In this document: in pieces, positions 1 to 7,750 of the stretch
Numbering within the stretch: position 1 is the first letter of the stretch
How the letters are laid out: the number at the start of each line of letters is the position of its first letter
Source of the DNA: Anaerolineaceae bacterium UBA5211
GTDB lineage: Bacteria > Chloroflexota > Anaerolineae > Anaerolineales > Anaerolineaceae
Assembly: GCA_002412595.1 (NCBI GenBank)
Contig: DHVJ01000047.1
Coordinates: 5,346 to 69,345 of the forward strand
Reading direction: 5' to 3'
DNA: 64,000 bases
Notes under the pieces: model-generated
The model's database searches: none
What the model saw: the letters and a program-made list of their open reading frames with translations, nothing else
Told to the model about the DNA's origin: nothing
Translations under genes and position numbers: made by a program

Positions 1-1
1 C

Positions 2-370
2 GCGCTGATGAACGCAGTCAGCACTCAGCCCAGCTGGCGTGAGGGAAGGCATTTGGCCGGCAGCGCACTGGCCGCGGCCAGCGCGCCCCTGGCAGAGCTG
101 CCAGCGCAAGATTGGGCGCAAACGGTTTTAGCGGATAACCAGAATGCTGTGCGCGTGCTGGATAGTCTGGTGCCGGCACTGCGAGACCTGCGCCAGGCAC
201 TGCTGGACCAGGACGCGTCCGCACTGGAAGAACTGCTGAGCGAAAGCCAATCGGCACGCGCGGAATGGCTGGAGAAGCGCATGCAGAGCGCTCCAGCTGG
301 GCAGTCATCCCTCACCAGCGTGCCCAGTAAAAAAAACGCCTTGGAAAACTTTTTGAAATTAGGCCAGTAA
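2..370 (+). CDS. tyrA: Prephenate dehydrogenase (TyrA), C-terminal fragment
   Basis: This open frame enters from the left edge, so only about the last 122 codons are present; the ATG at 8 is internal. The visible part is the all-helical dimerisation domain of TyrA-type prephenate dehydrogenases, the NAD(P)-dependent enzymes that make 4-hydroxyphenylpyruvate for tyrosine synthesis. The supporting pattern is a helix with D-W at about residue 35 followed by 'LADNQNAVRVLDSL' and a long acidic helix ending in 'ARAEWLEKR', which resembles the 'LLANREAVL...L' helix of the family. The NAD-binding and catalytic domain is outside the window. The identification rests on this C-terminal pattern only and needs the upstream sequence. 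Confidence 0.6.
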   Translation, partial: ALMNAVSTQPSWREGRHLAGSALAAASAPLAELPAQDWAQTVLADNQNAVRVLDSLVPALRDLRQALLDQDASALEELLSESQSARAEWLEKRMQSAPAGQSSLTSVPSKKNALENFLKLGQ

Positions 371-385
371 ATTTGCGGGAAAAGT

Positions 386-652
386 ATGGCATTTTACTGC
401 TATCTGTTGGAATGTACTGACGGAACATACTATTGCGGCTGGACCAAGGATGTGGTGCGGCGTGTAGAGATGCATAACCGCGGCCAGGGTGCCCGTTACA
501 CGCGTGCCCGCCGGCCGGTGAGGTTGGCATATTTTGAAGAGCTGGAAAGCCAGTCCGAAGCCATGCGCCGGGAACGCAGTTTAAAGAAGAAAAGCCACGA
601 ACAGAAATCGGACTTGATCCGACAATTCAATGAAAAAACCCATGAATCCTGA
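386..652 (+). CDS. GIY-YIG nuclease-superfamily protein (UPF0213 type)
   Basis: An 88-residue stand-alone GIY-YIG domain of the YhbQ/UPF0213 type. The first strand carries 'CYLLECTDGTYYCGWTKD' (the Y-L-L...Y-C-G-W version of GIY-YIG). It is followed by the R-R...H-N-x-G-x-G-A-R-Y-T core typical of this subfamily and by the catalytic-type Glu in 'YFEELESQSEAMRRE'. The length matches the family. The cellular role of these small proteins is not firmly established; a DNA nuclease or repair role is a family-based guess. It lies 15 bases after the tyrA stop and its end overlaps the start of galK, suggesting co-transcription. The lysine-rich tail may contact nucleic acid. Confidence 0.85.
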   Translation: MAFYCYLLECTDGTYYCGWTKDVVRRVEMHNRGQGARYTRARRPVRLAYFEELESQSEAMRRERSLKKKSHEQKSDLIRQFNEKTHES

Positions 653-1796
653 AATAGAAAAATTGCCGGATTGGGAAATCCAGATCAAGTCTCCCGGGCG
701 GGTTAACCTGCTGGGGGAACATGTGGATTACAACCAGGGCGTGGTGCTGCCTATTGCGATTGACCGTTTTGTGCACCTGACCGCGCGACCGCGCGCCGAT
801 CAGACGGTAGTGGTGGAATCGCTCAACCTGGATGAAAAAGTAACATTTCAATTAAAAGACCTTGAGCGTCGGATAGATAGCAGCGGTAAGCCGCTGCCAG
901 CCTGGGCGCTTTACCCGGCCGGCGTAGCCTGGGCGCTGCGCACGGCAGGATTAGCTGTGGGCGGGTTGGAAGCGGTGATCGCTTCGGACCTGCCGGCCGG
1001 CGCCGGGCTGAGCAGCTCGGCCGCGCTGGAACTGGCTTTCGGGCTGGCCTGGAGTACGCTCGGCGGCTGGCAGCTGGAACGCATGCAGTTGGCGCGCATC
1101 TGCCAGACGGCGGAAAACCGCTATGTGGGTGTGAACTGCGGGTTGATGGACCAATTTGCCTGCGCGCACGGCGTGGCACGCCACGCGCTGCTGTTCGACA
1201 CGCGCAATTTGCAGTGGCAGCCGCTGCCCATGCCGCCTGACACGGTGGTGATCCTGGCGGATTCGGGGGTGCGGCGCCAGCTCTCCAATTCAGCTTATAA
1301 CCAGCGCCGGGCTGCCTGCGAACAAGCCATGCAGGCGCTGCGAGCTAATTTGCCGAATATCAGCGCTTTGCGGGATGTCAGCCTGGCTCAACTGGAGACT
1401 TTCACGGACCGCATGCCGGCGGAGGAGTTTAAGCGGGCGCGGCATGTGGTGACGGAAATGGAACGCGTAAGGCAGGCCTCTCTGTTCCTGGTGCAGGATG
1501 ACGCGTCCGGGTTCGGCCGTTTGATGAACGCCAGCCATGCTTCGCTTAGGGATGATTACGAGGTCAGCACGCCGGAACTGGATTGGCTGGCCGCGCAAGC
1601 GCAGTCGCAGGTGGGCTGTTACGGCGCGCGCCTGACCGGGCCCGGTTTTGGCGGCTGCACGGTCAACCTGGTAGCGGCTGGGCAGGCTGAGACTTTTATG
1701 CAGTTTATGCAGGCAGGCTTTGCGGCGCGTTTCGAACGCGAACTGCCGCTTTATCTATGCCGGGCCAGCCGCGGCGCGCATCTAAAAGGGGCGTAA
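630..1796 (+). CDS. galK: Galactokinase
   Basis: ATP-dependent galactokinase of the GHMP family, converting galactose to galactose-1-phosphate in the Leloir pathway. All three GHMP signatures are visible: 'SPGRVNLLGEHVDYN' near residues 21-35 (galactokinase signature), 'PAGAGLSSSAALE' near 122-134 (phosphate-binding loop 2), and 'GARLTGPGFGGCTVNL' near 338-353 (motif 3). 'CGLMDQFAC' holds the catalytic Asp region. The 388-residue length is normal. The start overlaps the preceding gene by 23 bases; an alternative ATG lies 12 bases downstream. No galT or galE is next to it, so regulation by galactose is not evident here. A hairpin terminator follows directly. Confidence 0.93.
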   Translation: MKKPMNPEIEKLPDWEIQIKSPGRVNLLGEHVDYNQGVVLPIAIDRFVHLTARPRADQTVVVESLNLDEKVTFQLKDLERRIDSSGKPLPAWALYPAGVAWALRTAGLAVGGLEAVIASDLPAGAGLSSSAALELAFGLAWSTLGGWQLERMQLARICQTAENRYVGVNCGLMDQFACAHGVARHALLFDTRNLQWQPLPMPPDTVVILADSGVRRQLSNSAYNQRRAACEQAMQALRANLPNISALRDVSLAQLETFTDRMPAEEFKRARHVVTEMERVRQASLFLVQDDASGFGRLMNASHASLRDDYEVSTPELDWLAAQAQSQVGCYGARLTGPGFGGCTVNLVAAGQAETFMQFMQAGFAARFERELPLYLCRASRGAHLKGA

Positions 1797-1802
1797 AAAA
1801 AA

Positions 1803-1827
1803 GCCGCGAAATGTCCGCGGCCTTTTT
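1803..1827. terminator. Hairpin terminator between convergent genes
   Basis: A perfect 6-bp stem (GCCGCG/CGCGGC, 1803-1808 with 1816-1821) with a 7-base loop is flanked by an A-run on the left and a T-run on the right. It could therefore stop transcription both from galK and from the convergent phosphoribosyltransferase gene. Confidence 0.75.
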
Positions 1828-1842
1828 ATCAAGATATAAGAG

Positions 1843-2397
1843 CTAATTGGTGAAAACGGGCAGGTGGCCCAGCGCGATGATTTCCTGCCAGTCGCTTTCA
1901 TCGCCCTCGGTGAAGATGGCTGCTTCCAGCGCAATCTGACCGCCGGCTTTTTCCAGGATGGTGCGCATGCCTTCCAGGGTGGACCCGGTGCTGATGACAT
2001 CATCTACAATGGCGGCTTTCTTCCCTTTAATTAAAGCGATATCCTTTTCGTCCAGAATGAGGGTCTGGGGTTTCCCGGTGGTGATGGAGAGCGTTTGCGC
2101 CTGGATGGCGTCACCCATGTAGATTTTGTAATCCTTACGCAGCACCACGTAGGGTTTGCGCGTTTCCACGGACAAGGCGTGGACCAGCGGAATACTTTTG
2201 GATTCGGCTGTGACCAGGACATCGTAATCTTTGCCGGCCAGTTTCTTGGCCAATTCTTTGGCGCTGGCGGTCACCAGTTCGGTGTCGCCCAAGATGTTCA
2301 GGATGGCGATCGTCAAACCAGGTTTGATTTCAAACAGGCGCAGGTTGCGTTTAACTCCTCCGATCTCGATGGGATAGGTTTCTTGATTTTCTGGCAT
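1843..2397 (-). CDS. Phosphoribosyltransferase-family protein (adenine PRTase-like)
   Basis: Type I phosphoribosyltransferase fold of 184 residues. The PRPP-binding signature is 'AAIVDDVISTGSTLEGM' near residues 125-141, and an upstream 'VVLRKDYKIYMGD' segment resembles the R-K...Y-E/G loop of adenine phosphoribosyltransferases. The start at 2397 is chosen because a strong GGAGGG ribosome-binding site lies 5 bases upstream; the frame is open further, but without a site. Such proteins either salvage purine bases with PRPP or act as PRPP-sensing regulators, and sequence alone does not decide which. It converges on galK across a shared terminator. Confidence 0.8.
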   Translation of the reverse strand: MPENQETYPIEIGGVKRNLRLFEIKPGLTIAILNILGDTELVTASAKELAKKLAGKDYDVLVTAESKSIPLVHALSVETRKPYVVLRKDYKIYMGDAIQAQTLSITTGKPQTLILDEKDIALIKGKKAAIVDDVISTGSTLEGMRTILEKAGGQIALEAAIFTEGDESDWQEIIALGHLPVFTN

Positions 2398-2618
2398 TTT
2401 TCCCTCCAAGAAGGTGAGATTTATTTTTTTCGGATGAAGTGTATCACAACCCATAAATTTGTATGGAAGATTTTATGTTAGACGTGTATAAATAATAAGT
2501 GATTTTAACCACAGATGGACACAGAAAAAAGCTTTAATGCTTTAAGGTTGATGCACACAAATATCTTCTTGGATTGGAAAACCATATTCTCTTATAACCA
2601 CAGGAAACCCATTCAAGT

Positions 2619-2676
2619 GTCATTCCGAGCCCGAAGGGGCGATTGCATAGCACTCCCTTGGGGAGGGAATCTCGGC
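2619..2676. repeat. Dispersed intergenic repeat, copy 1 (inverted partner at 2858-2895)
   Basis: Begins GTCATTCCGAG and ends GGAATCTCGGC. The region 2858-2895 read on the opposite strand begins GTCATTCTGAG and ends GGATCTCGGC, so the two are degenerate inverted copies about 180 bases apart. The inner parts differ. This type of element recurs between genes in many bacterial genomes; no coding potential or mobility gene is attached. Confidence 0.6.
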
Positions 2677-2715
2677 GTGATTACGGATGGATAGCGCGAA
2701 ACGTAAAATTACATT

Positions 2716-2750
2716 TCCCCTCACCCCCGGCCCTCTCCCAAGGGAGAGGG
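2716..2750. repeat. Palindromic CCCTCTCCCAAGGGAGAGGG repeat, copy 1
   Basis: The 20-base core at 2731-2750 is nearly a perfect palindrome. A second copy at 2920-2953 shares the C-rich lead-in and the same core with small changes. It could form a hairpin in RNA or cruciform in DNA; function unknown. Confidence 0.6.
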
Positions 2751-2857
2751 AGACCGCCCCCCGCCAAATGGCCGCCTTGCCCTGTCATTGTGAAGCCTTT
2801 AAAAAGTAACCACAGACACACACGGATGGCTTTGTGATTTATAGCGTTGGTTTGCCG

Positions 2858-2895
2858 GCCGAGATCCTCACGCGGCCTGCTCCGCTCAGAATGAC
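2858..2895. repeat. Dispersed intergenic repeat, copy 2 (inverted)
   Basis: Inverted, shorter relative of 2619-2676, sharing its two ends (GCCGAGATCC on the left, CTCAGAATGAC on the right). Confidence 0.55.
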
Positions 2896-2919
2896 ACTGG
2901 CGGGCTGGTCATTGTATTT

Positions 2920-2953
2920 CCCCTTACTCCCAGCCCTCTCCCAAGGGAGAGTG
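2920..2953. repeat. Palindromic CCCTCTCCC repeat, copy 2
   Basis: Direct, slightly diverged copy of 2716-2750, about 200 bases downstream. The palindromic core CCCTCTCCCAAGGGAGAG is kept. Confidence 0.6.
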
Positions 2954-2969
2954 TCCATTAACTAAAAAA

Positions 2970-2991
2970 ATCCCCTCCGTCGGGAGGGGAT
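2970..2991. terminator. Terminator-like hairpin within the repeat region
   Basis: A 9-bp perfect stem (ATCCCCTCC with GGAGGGGAT) and a GTCG loop, preceded by an A-run. It reads best as a leftward terminator (T-run on the minus strand), but no leftward gene ends just before it, so its role is uncertain. Confidence 0.45.
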
Positions 2992-3242
2992 AAATTTTAA
3001 ACGAGAGCCGGAGACGCCGACCCCGGCCCTCTCATAAGGAGGAGAAGAAGAGAAGTCGCCCTTGAAGTTAATATACTCTCAGGTTCTTTTTCCTGCTTGA
3101 CGCTATTCCTACGCTTACCCTACGATTTGAGGCCACATTTTTCCCTTTTTATACGCCCGATGAGCCTGTTGTGAGGCCTTGCATTCTTTATAATAGTTCA
3201 TATAATAGGGTCTCGTTCCGCTTATATTGAAAGGATGGGAAA

Positions 3243-3794
3243 TTGATCAATCATATTAATCAAGATAAACCGATGGCTGTGGCAATGGTGGATGGGAATC
3301 CAGCTGGGGCGGTGGTGATCGCTGCCAGCGATGCCGGTGTGGCATATGTCAGCTTTCAGGGCCTGCAGGATTTCAAAGCCCTGATTCTGGACAAGGCCAA
3401 CATCCCCAGTACGAGTGCGCTGGAGTTGGTGCACGCGGCCGGCCGCCAGATCCAGGAATATTTTGATCACAGACGCAAGGAATTTGACCTGCCGTTGGAT
3501 TTGGAAGGCCTGCCGGATTTCCGTCGAAGGGTGTTGCAGGAAACCGCGCGCGTTCCTTACGGCACAACTGTAACCTACGGCGAACTGGCCGCGCGCATTG
3601 GGCAGCCCAAGGCCGCGCGTGCAGTGGGCGGTGCGCTGGCACGCAATCCGCTGGCGATTGTGATTCCCTGCCACCGGGTAGTCGCCCGCGACGGCAGCAT
3701 GCATGGCTTTTCCGCTGCCGGGGGCATTGCCACCAAAATTACACTGCTGCAATTGGAAGGCTGCCGCATCCAGGGCGACCGGCTGGTGCGCTGA
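3243..3794 (+). CDS. ogt: Methylated-DNA-[protein]-cysteine S-methyltransferase
   Basis: Suicidal O6-alkylguanine-DNA alkyltransferase that moves the alkyl group from damaged guanine to its own cysteine. The acceptor motif 'IPCHRVV' is at about residues 140-146. Before it come the helix-turn-helix segment 'GTTVTYGELAARIGQPKAAR' and the R-A-V-G-G-A arginine finger. The 183-residue length fits the Ogt/Ada-C family, with an N-terminal non-catalytic domain. The start is a TTG at 3243 with an AAGGATG site 6 bases upstream; an ATG at 3273 has no clear site. It stands alone, upstream of era. Confidence 0.92.
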   Translation: MINHINQDKPMAVAMVDGNPAGAVVIAASDAGVAYVSFQGLQDFKALILDKANIPSTSALELVHAAGRQIQEYFDHRRKEFDLPLDLEGLPDFRRRVLQETARVPYGTTVTYGELAARIGQPKAARAVGGALARNPLAIVIPCHRVVARDGSMHGFSAAGGIATKITLLQLEGCRIQGDRLVR

Positions 3795-3826
3795 AAATAC
3801 ACCAGTGCTATTTTGTGGAAGTACTC

Positions 3827-3832
3827 TATAAT
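3827..3832 (+). promoter_or_regulatory. -10 element of era, implying a leaderless or near-leaderless transcript
   Basis: A perfect TATAAT ends only 6 bases before the era ATG at 3839, and no ribosome-binding site intervenes. If used, transcription would begin at or next to the start codon. No strong -35 box is visible at the expected distance. Confidence 0.45.
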
Positions 3833-3838
3833 TGAGGC

Positions 3839-4765
3839 ATGAATTTAAATACTCCTGAAGAATTTCGCTGTGGTTTTGCGGCTGTGGCGGGCCGGCCCAA
3901 TGTGGGTAAATCCACACTGATCAATGCCCTGCTGGGGCAGAAAATTGCGGCTGTTTCGCCAAAACCGCAAACCACACGTATTAATCAATTGGGCATTCTG
4001 ACTACTGACGAAGCCCAGGTGGTGTTTGTGGATACCCCCGGGCTGCACTTGCCGCATAATAAACTGGGCGAAGGCATGAACGCAGTGGCCGCTGAAGCTT
4101 TGGCGAACGCAGATGTGGTGCTGTGGTTGGTGGATGCCAACCAACCTCCGCATGAAGAAGATCAAATCATCACGGAGCGGCTGGCAGAATTGCATGAGCT
4201 GCCGCCCGTGCTCCAAATCCTGAACAAGTCCGACCTGATCAATGAAGAAGTATTGGCTGAACGGCGGGCCGATTATGCCCGTCTGTTCCCGAAGATCACG
4301 CAGATGCCGGTCAGCGCATTGACTGGGGACGGTTTGCCGGAGCTGCTGGCAGCCGTGACAGCGCTGCTGCCGCAGGGCGAGGCGCTTTTTCCGCCTGACC
4401 AGGTGACGGATCTGTATGAGCGCGACATTGCCGCGGACCTGATCCGCGAATCTGCCCTGGAGCACCTGCGCGAGGAAGTGCCCTACGCGCTAGCGGTGCG
4501 CATAGACGATTACCAGGAAAGAGGCGAAGAAGGGGCTTTCATTTCCGCCACCCTGTTTGTGGAAAAAGATTCCCAAAAGGGCATTGTGATCGGCAAGGGC
4601 GGGTTGATGTTAAAAGAAATCGGCCAGACCGCGCGCGCGTCTATTGAAAACATGTCGGGGCGCAAGGTGTACCTGGAGCTGCGCGTGAAGGTCAGCAAGA
4701 ACTGGCGCAGCAATCCGGCTTTCCTCAAGCAGATGGGTTATTCGGGACTGAACGAGGGCTCATGA
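3839..4765 (+). CDS. era: GTPase Era
   Basis: Ribosome-assembly GTPase that binds 16S rRNA and checkpoints 30S maturation. G1 'GRPNVGKST' (residues about 18-26), G2 in 'PQTTR', G3 'DTPG', and G4 'NKSD' are all present. The C-terminal KH RNA-binding domain is marked by 'VIGKGGLMLKEIG' near residue 247 and the terminal 'K..WR.....L..MGY' pattern. Length 308 is normal. The stop overlaps the next gene by 4 bases (ATGA), so the two are translationally coupled. A -10 box lies unusually close to the start codon. Confidence 0.96.
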   Translation: MNLNTPEEFRCGFAAVAGRPNVGKSTLINALLGQKIAAVSPKPQTTRINQLGILTTDEAQVVFVDTPGLHLPHNKLGEGMNAVAAEALANADVVLWLVDANQPPHEEDQIITERLAELHELPPVLQILNKSDLINEEVLAERRADYARLFPKITQMPVSALTGDGLPELLAAVTALLPQGEALFPPDQVTDLYERDIAADLIRESALEHLREEVPYALAVRIDDYQERGEEGAFISATLFVEKDSQKGIVIGKGGLMLKEIGQTARASIENMSGRKVYLELRVKVSKNWRSNPAFLKQMGYSGLNEGS

Positions 4766-5433
4766 TCAATGCCTGGCTGCCGGCCTGTGTTTCACTGGCA
4801 GCCGCTGATTGGCTGGCCGTCTGGCAAGGCTGGCGCCGGGTGGGTTATCTGACCAAACCGGCCACCATGGTTTTGCTGTTGGTCTGGTTTGGCAGCGCGG
4901 GCCATTTTCAGGGCAGCCTGCTGACTTTTGGGATTGGCTTCCTGTTTTCGTTGATGGGGGATATTTTGTTGATGGCCAGTCACCACTACTTTCTGCCTGG
5001 CCTGGGCGCTTTCCTGCTGGCGCACCTGGCTTACATCTTAGCATTCAATCACCCCCAACCACAGCTAACGCCGGTATTCTATATTTTGGGATTGGCTGTC
5101 CTGTTTATATGGCTGCTGATCTATTCCCGCCTGGACCGCGCCATGCGCGCTTCTAACACGCACAACCGCATGCGCATACCCGTGGCAATGTACAGCAGCG
5201 TAATTGCGCTGATGCTGCTTTCAGCCTTTCTGACCCTTTTCCGCCCGGATTGGCAGCTGCCGGCCGCGGCGCTGGCCGCAAGCGGCGGCTTTCTGTTTTT
5301 TATCTCGGATACCATGCTGGCTTATGACCGCTTTGTGCGGTCTTTTCCACGCGCGCGCTTTTGGGTACGCGTGACTTACCATACCGGCCAGTTGGGATTG
5401 GCCGCGGGCGCGCTGCTGCATGTCTTGAGTTGA
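4762..5433 (+). CDS. YhhN-family membrane protein (lysoplasmalogenase-like)
   Basis: A 223-residue polytopic membrane protein with about eight hydrophobic segments. It carries the family pattern 'YLTKPATMVLL' near residue 30, 'FSLMGDILLM' near 65 (the conserved Asp), and a second conserved Asp in 'FFISDTMLAYDRF' near 180. The family (YhhN/TMEM86) contains lysoplasmalogenases that hydrolyse the vinyl-ether bond of lysoplasmalogens. Whether this member has that substrate is inference. It overlaps era by 4 bases. Confidence 0.8.
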   Translation: MINAWLPACVSLAAADWLAVWQGWRRVGYLTKPATMVLLLVWFGSAGHFQGSLLTFGIGFLFSLMGDILLMASHHYFLPGLGAFLLAHLAYILAFNHPQPQLTPVFYILGLAVLFIWLLIYSRLDRAMRASNTHNRMRIPVAMYSSVIALMLLSAFLTLFRPDWQLPAAALAASGGFLFFISDTMLAYDRFVRSFPRARFWVRVTYHTGQLGLAAGALLHVLS

Positions 5434-5434
5434 G

Positions 5435-6292
5435 CTAATCTTTCCCCAGGGGGCGGAAGCCTTCCCCCAAAGCTTCGTTCGCCTGCCCGATGACCATGAA
5501 AGCCTGCGGGTCAATTTCCATCACGATCGTTTTCAGCACACTGATTTCTGCGCGTGAAAGCACACAGTACAACATGGTGCGGGCCTGGCCGGTGTAACCA
5601 CCCGTTCCGGGTATGAGGGTCACGCCGCGCTCCAGCACCGTGCAAATGCGCTCGGTGACTTCCTGTGGTTTATTGGTGATGATGAAGGTGGTGCGGTAAA
5701 GATTGTTGCCTTCCGAGACCATTTCAGCAGCCAAGCCGGATATGTAAATGACCATCAGACCGTATAAGGCGCGATCCCAGCCAAAGGCAAAACCGGAAGC
5801 CAGCACAATGGCGCCGTCGGTGATCAGGTAGGCCTGAGAGATGGCAACTCCGCGGTAGTGGTTGAGGATGCGCCCCAAAATATCGGAACCGCCGCTGGTG
5901 CCGCGCCCGCGATAGACAAATCCCAAGCCGATGCCGAGCAGTACCCCGCCGTATAACGCGTCCAGCAGCACGTCTTCCGTTACCCCGCCGCGCGGCAGGA
6001 CGAAAGCCAGGCCATCGGTGAAGACTGAGAAGAGGAACACAGCCGCGGCGGTGCGCAGCGCGAAGCGCCGACCGCCCAGGTAGCGCCAGCCCAGCGCCAG
6101 CAGGGGCAGGTTGCCCACCAGCACCATCACACCGATGGGCAGGTTGGTGTAGTAGTTGACGATCTGCGCGATGCCGCTGATGCCGCCGCTGACCATCAAG
6201 CCGGGGATGAGGAACAGGCGCATGGCCACGGCCTGGATGAGGGAACCCAGGGCGATGAACAGATAGTCCAACCACTTTTGTTGTTGATTCAT
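5435..6292 (-). CDS. YitT-family membrane protein (DUF161/DUF2179)
   Basis: 285 residues: an N-terminal membrane half with five to six helices, including the 'RGRGTSGGSDILGRI' loop typical of the YitT family near residue 129, followed by a soluble DUF2179 domain from about residue 200 ('TTFIITNKPQEV...GVTLIPGTGGYTG'). The biochemical role of the family is not established. It converges with the YhhN gene, whose stop lies a single base away. Confidence 0.85.
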   Translation of the reverse strand: MNQQQKWLDYLFIALGSLIQAVAMRLFLIPGLMVSGGISGIAQIVNYYTNLPIGVMVLVGNLPLLALGWRYLGGRRFALRTAAAVFLFSVFTDGLAFVLPRGGVTEDVLLDALYGGVLLGIGLGFVYRGRGTSGGSDILGRILNHYRGVAISQAYLITDGAIVLASGFAFGWDRALYGLMVIYISGLAAEMVSEGNNLYRTTFIITNKPQEVTERICTVLERGVTLIPGTGGYTGQARTMLYCVLSRAEISVLKTIVMEIDPQAFMVIGQANEALGEGFRPLGKD

Positions 6293-6529
6293 GAATTTAC
6301 CCGGTATGTGTATTTTTGCCTGATAATCTTAAAAATTGGATTTGCGCAGATTATAAGCCAAAAGGACCGGCCGCAGCAGGCCTTTCATCGGTAAGCGGAA
6401 CAGGAATTTCATCCTTTCATTTGAGGAAAACAAGTTTTTGGCTGTACGTTAAAATACAGGCAAAGCAGGGGTGCACAGCCCCGGATTTTTTAATCGGAGA
6501 GGGGCGCACGACAATCAGGAGGATCGCAC

Positions 6530-7579
6530 ATGAAATCATCGGAAGCTGGAAAATATACGCAGGCGGAAATCCTTTCCCAACCGGAGACCTGGCAGGCCAA
6601 CCTGCAGGAGCTGGCGGGAAAGGACTTGGCGGCTCTGCCGCAAGCGCGTGAGTATGCGCGTGTGATTTTCACCGGCTGCGGATCTACGCATTACTTATCC
6701 ATGTGGGCTGCCTGCTTGTTGACAGAATTGGGCCATGTGCACGCGCTGGCGCTGCCGGCTTCTGAGTTGTGGCAGTCGCCCCATATCTGGCTGGAGGATA
6801 AACCGGAGACCCTGCTGGTGGCGGTCTCGCGTTCCGGAGAAACCACTGAGACGCTCATGGCGGCGGAGCAATTCCTGAAGCGCGGCCGGGGCGCCTGCCT
6901 GGCCGTAACCACCCGCCCAGGCAGCACGCTGGCGGAGATGGCTACGCAGGCGCTGGTCGTGCCGGCCGGGCAGGAGCGCAGTGTGGCGCAGACACGCTCG
7001 TTCAGCTCCATGATGCTGGCCGTATTGACGCTGTTGACGGGCGCGGTTCCGGCCGGCCTGCCTGAGGCGATCTATACTGCAGGGGAAGGCCTGCTGCCGG
7101 CCTGCCGGGAGTTATCCCAGGTCATCGGGCAGGATGCCGCTTTAGACCGTTTCTTCTTCCTGGGCAGCGGGCGCTTTTTTGGATTAGCCAGCGAGGTCAT
7201 GCTAAAGATGAAAGAAATGTCGCTGAGCTATTCGGAAGCCTACCCGTTTATGGAATTCCGTCACGGACCGATGTCGATGGTGAATGAAGGTTCGCTGGTG
7301 GTTGGGTTGACGGAGCCTTGCAAGGCGCATTTTGAAGCGCCGCTGTTGGCGGATATGCGCGCGCTGGGCGCGCGGGTGCTGGCGCTGGGGCAGGGGTTGG
7401 ATGCTGAAGTGCAGGAGACGGCGCAACACTGCCTGGACCTGCCCAAAGCGGTGCCTGCACCGTGGAGCGATGTGCTCTACCTGCCGCTGCTGCAGCTGAT
7501 CGCTTTTGAACGCGCGCGCTTGAAAGGGCTGGACCCGGATGCGCCCAGGAACCTCAGCGCGGTGATTGAGCTGAAATAA
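6530..7579 (+). CDS. SIS-domain sugar-phosphate isomerase/deaminase (GlmS isomerase-domain-like)
   Basis: 349 residues made of two SIS domains like the isomerase half of glucosamine-6-phosphate synthase, without the glutaminase domain. Visible are 'FTGCGSTHYLS' near residue 44, the phosphosugar-binding 'SRSGETTET' near 102, and 'KEMSLSYSEAYPFMEFRHGP' near 226, which matches the catalytic E...E..RHGP region of GlmS, AgaS and FrlB-type enzymes. The substrate is probably an amino- or ketosugar phosphate but cannot be named. GGAGG lies 8 bases before the ATG. It is a single gene, converging on an FGE-like lipoprotein gene across a structured element. Confidence 0.8.
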   Translation: MKSSEAGKYTQAEILSQPETWQANLQELAGKDLAALPQAREYARVIFTGCGSTHYLSMWAACLLTELGHVHALALPASELWQSPHIWLEDKPETLLVAVSRSGETTETLMAAEQFLKRGRGACLAVTTRPGSTLAEMATQALVVPAGQERSVAQTRSFSSMMLAVLTLLTGAVPAGLPEAIYTAGEGLLPACRELSQVIGQDAALDRFFFLGSGRFFGLASEVMLKMKEMSLSYSEAYPFMEFRHGPMSMVNEGSLVVGLTEPCKAHFEAPLLADMRALGARVLALGQGLDAEVQETAQHCLDLPKAVPAPWSDVLYLPLLQLIAFERARLKGLDPDAPRNLSAVIELK

Positions 7580-7635
7580 ACGTGCCCATCAGCGCTGGCT
7601 TGAAATGGCCAGGGCTTTTAAGATAAAATCGAAAT

Positions 7636-7720
7636 TGAGGGAAGGTAGGCTCGCATTCGCCTGTGTTCAGGCGTGGGAAGATGATGAGTGCTAATAGCAA
7701 GTTTGCTTGGCCTTCCCTCA
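7636..7720. ncRNA. Candidate structured RNA or elaborate bidirectional terminator
   Basis: A perfect 10-bp closing helix (TGAGGGAAGG at 7636-7645 with CCTTCCCTCA at 7711-7720) encloses about 65 bases that contain a perfect 6-bp hairpin (CGCCTG-TGTT-CAGGCG, 7658-7673) and smaller GC-poor pairings around 7690-7706. A T-rich run follows on the plus strand. It sits between two convergent genes, so termination is the simplest role. The enclosed region is much longer than a terminator needs. I do not recognise an RNA class on either strand. Confidence 0.4.
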
Positions 7721-7750
7721 TTTTGCTTTTAAAAAGGAAACAGCAGTGAT

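Larger units (their letters stand above)
2461..3242. other. Gene-free repeat-rich intergenic region
   Basis: About 780 bases with no convincing coding region. It is a mosaic of short degenerate repeats: an inverted pair (2619-2676 and 2858-2895), a direct pair around CCCTCTCCCAAGGGAGA (2716-2750 and 2920-2953, with a poorer third copy near 3015-3040), two 'ACCACAGA..ACAC' stretches (about 2508-2525 and 2808-2826), and one terminator-like hairpin at 2970-2991. The open frame at 2643-2837 runs through these repeats and is not believed. Confidence 0.7.

Noticed and set aside
2643..2837. 64-codon frame in the repeat patch
   Set aside because: It consists of the dispersed repeats themselves.
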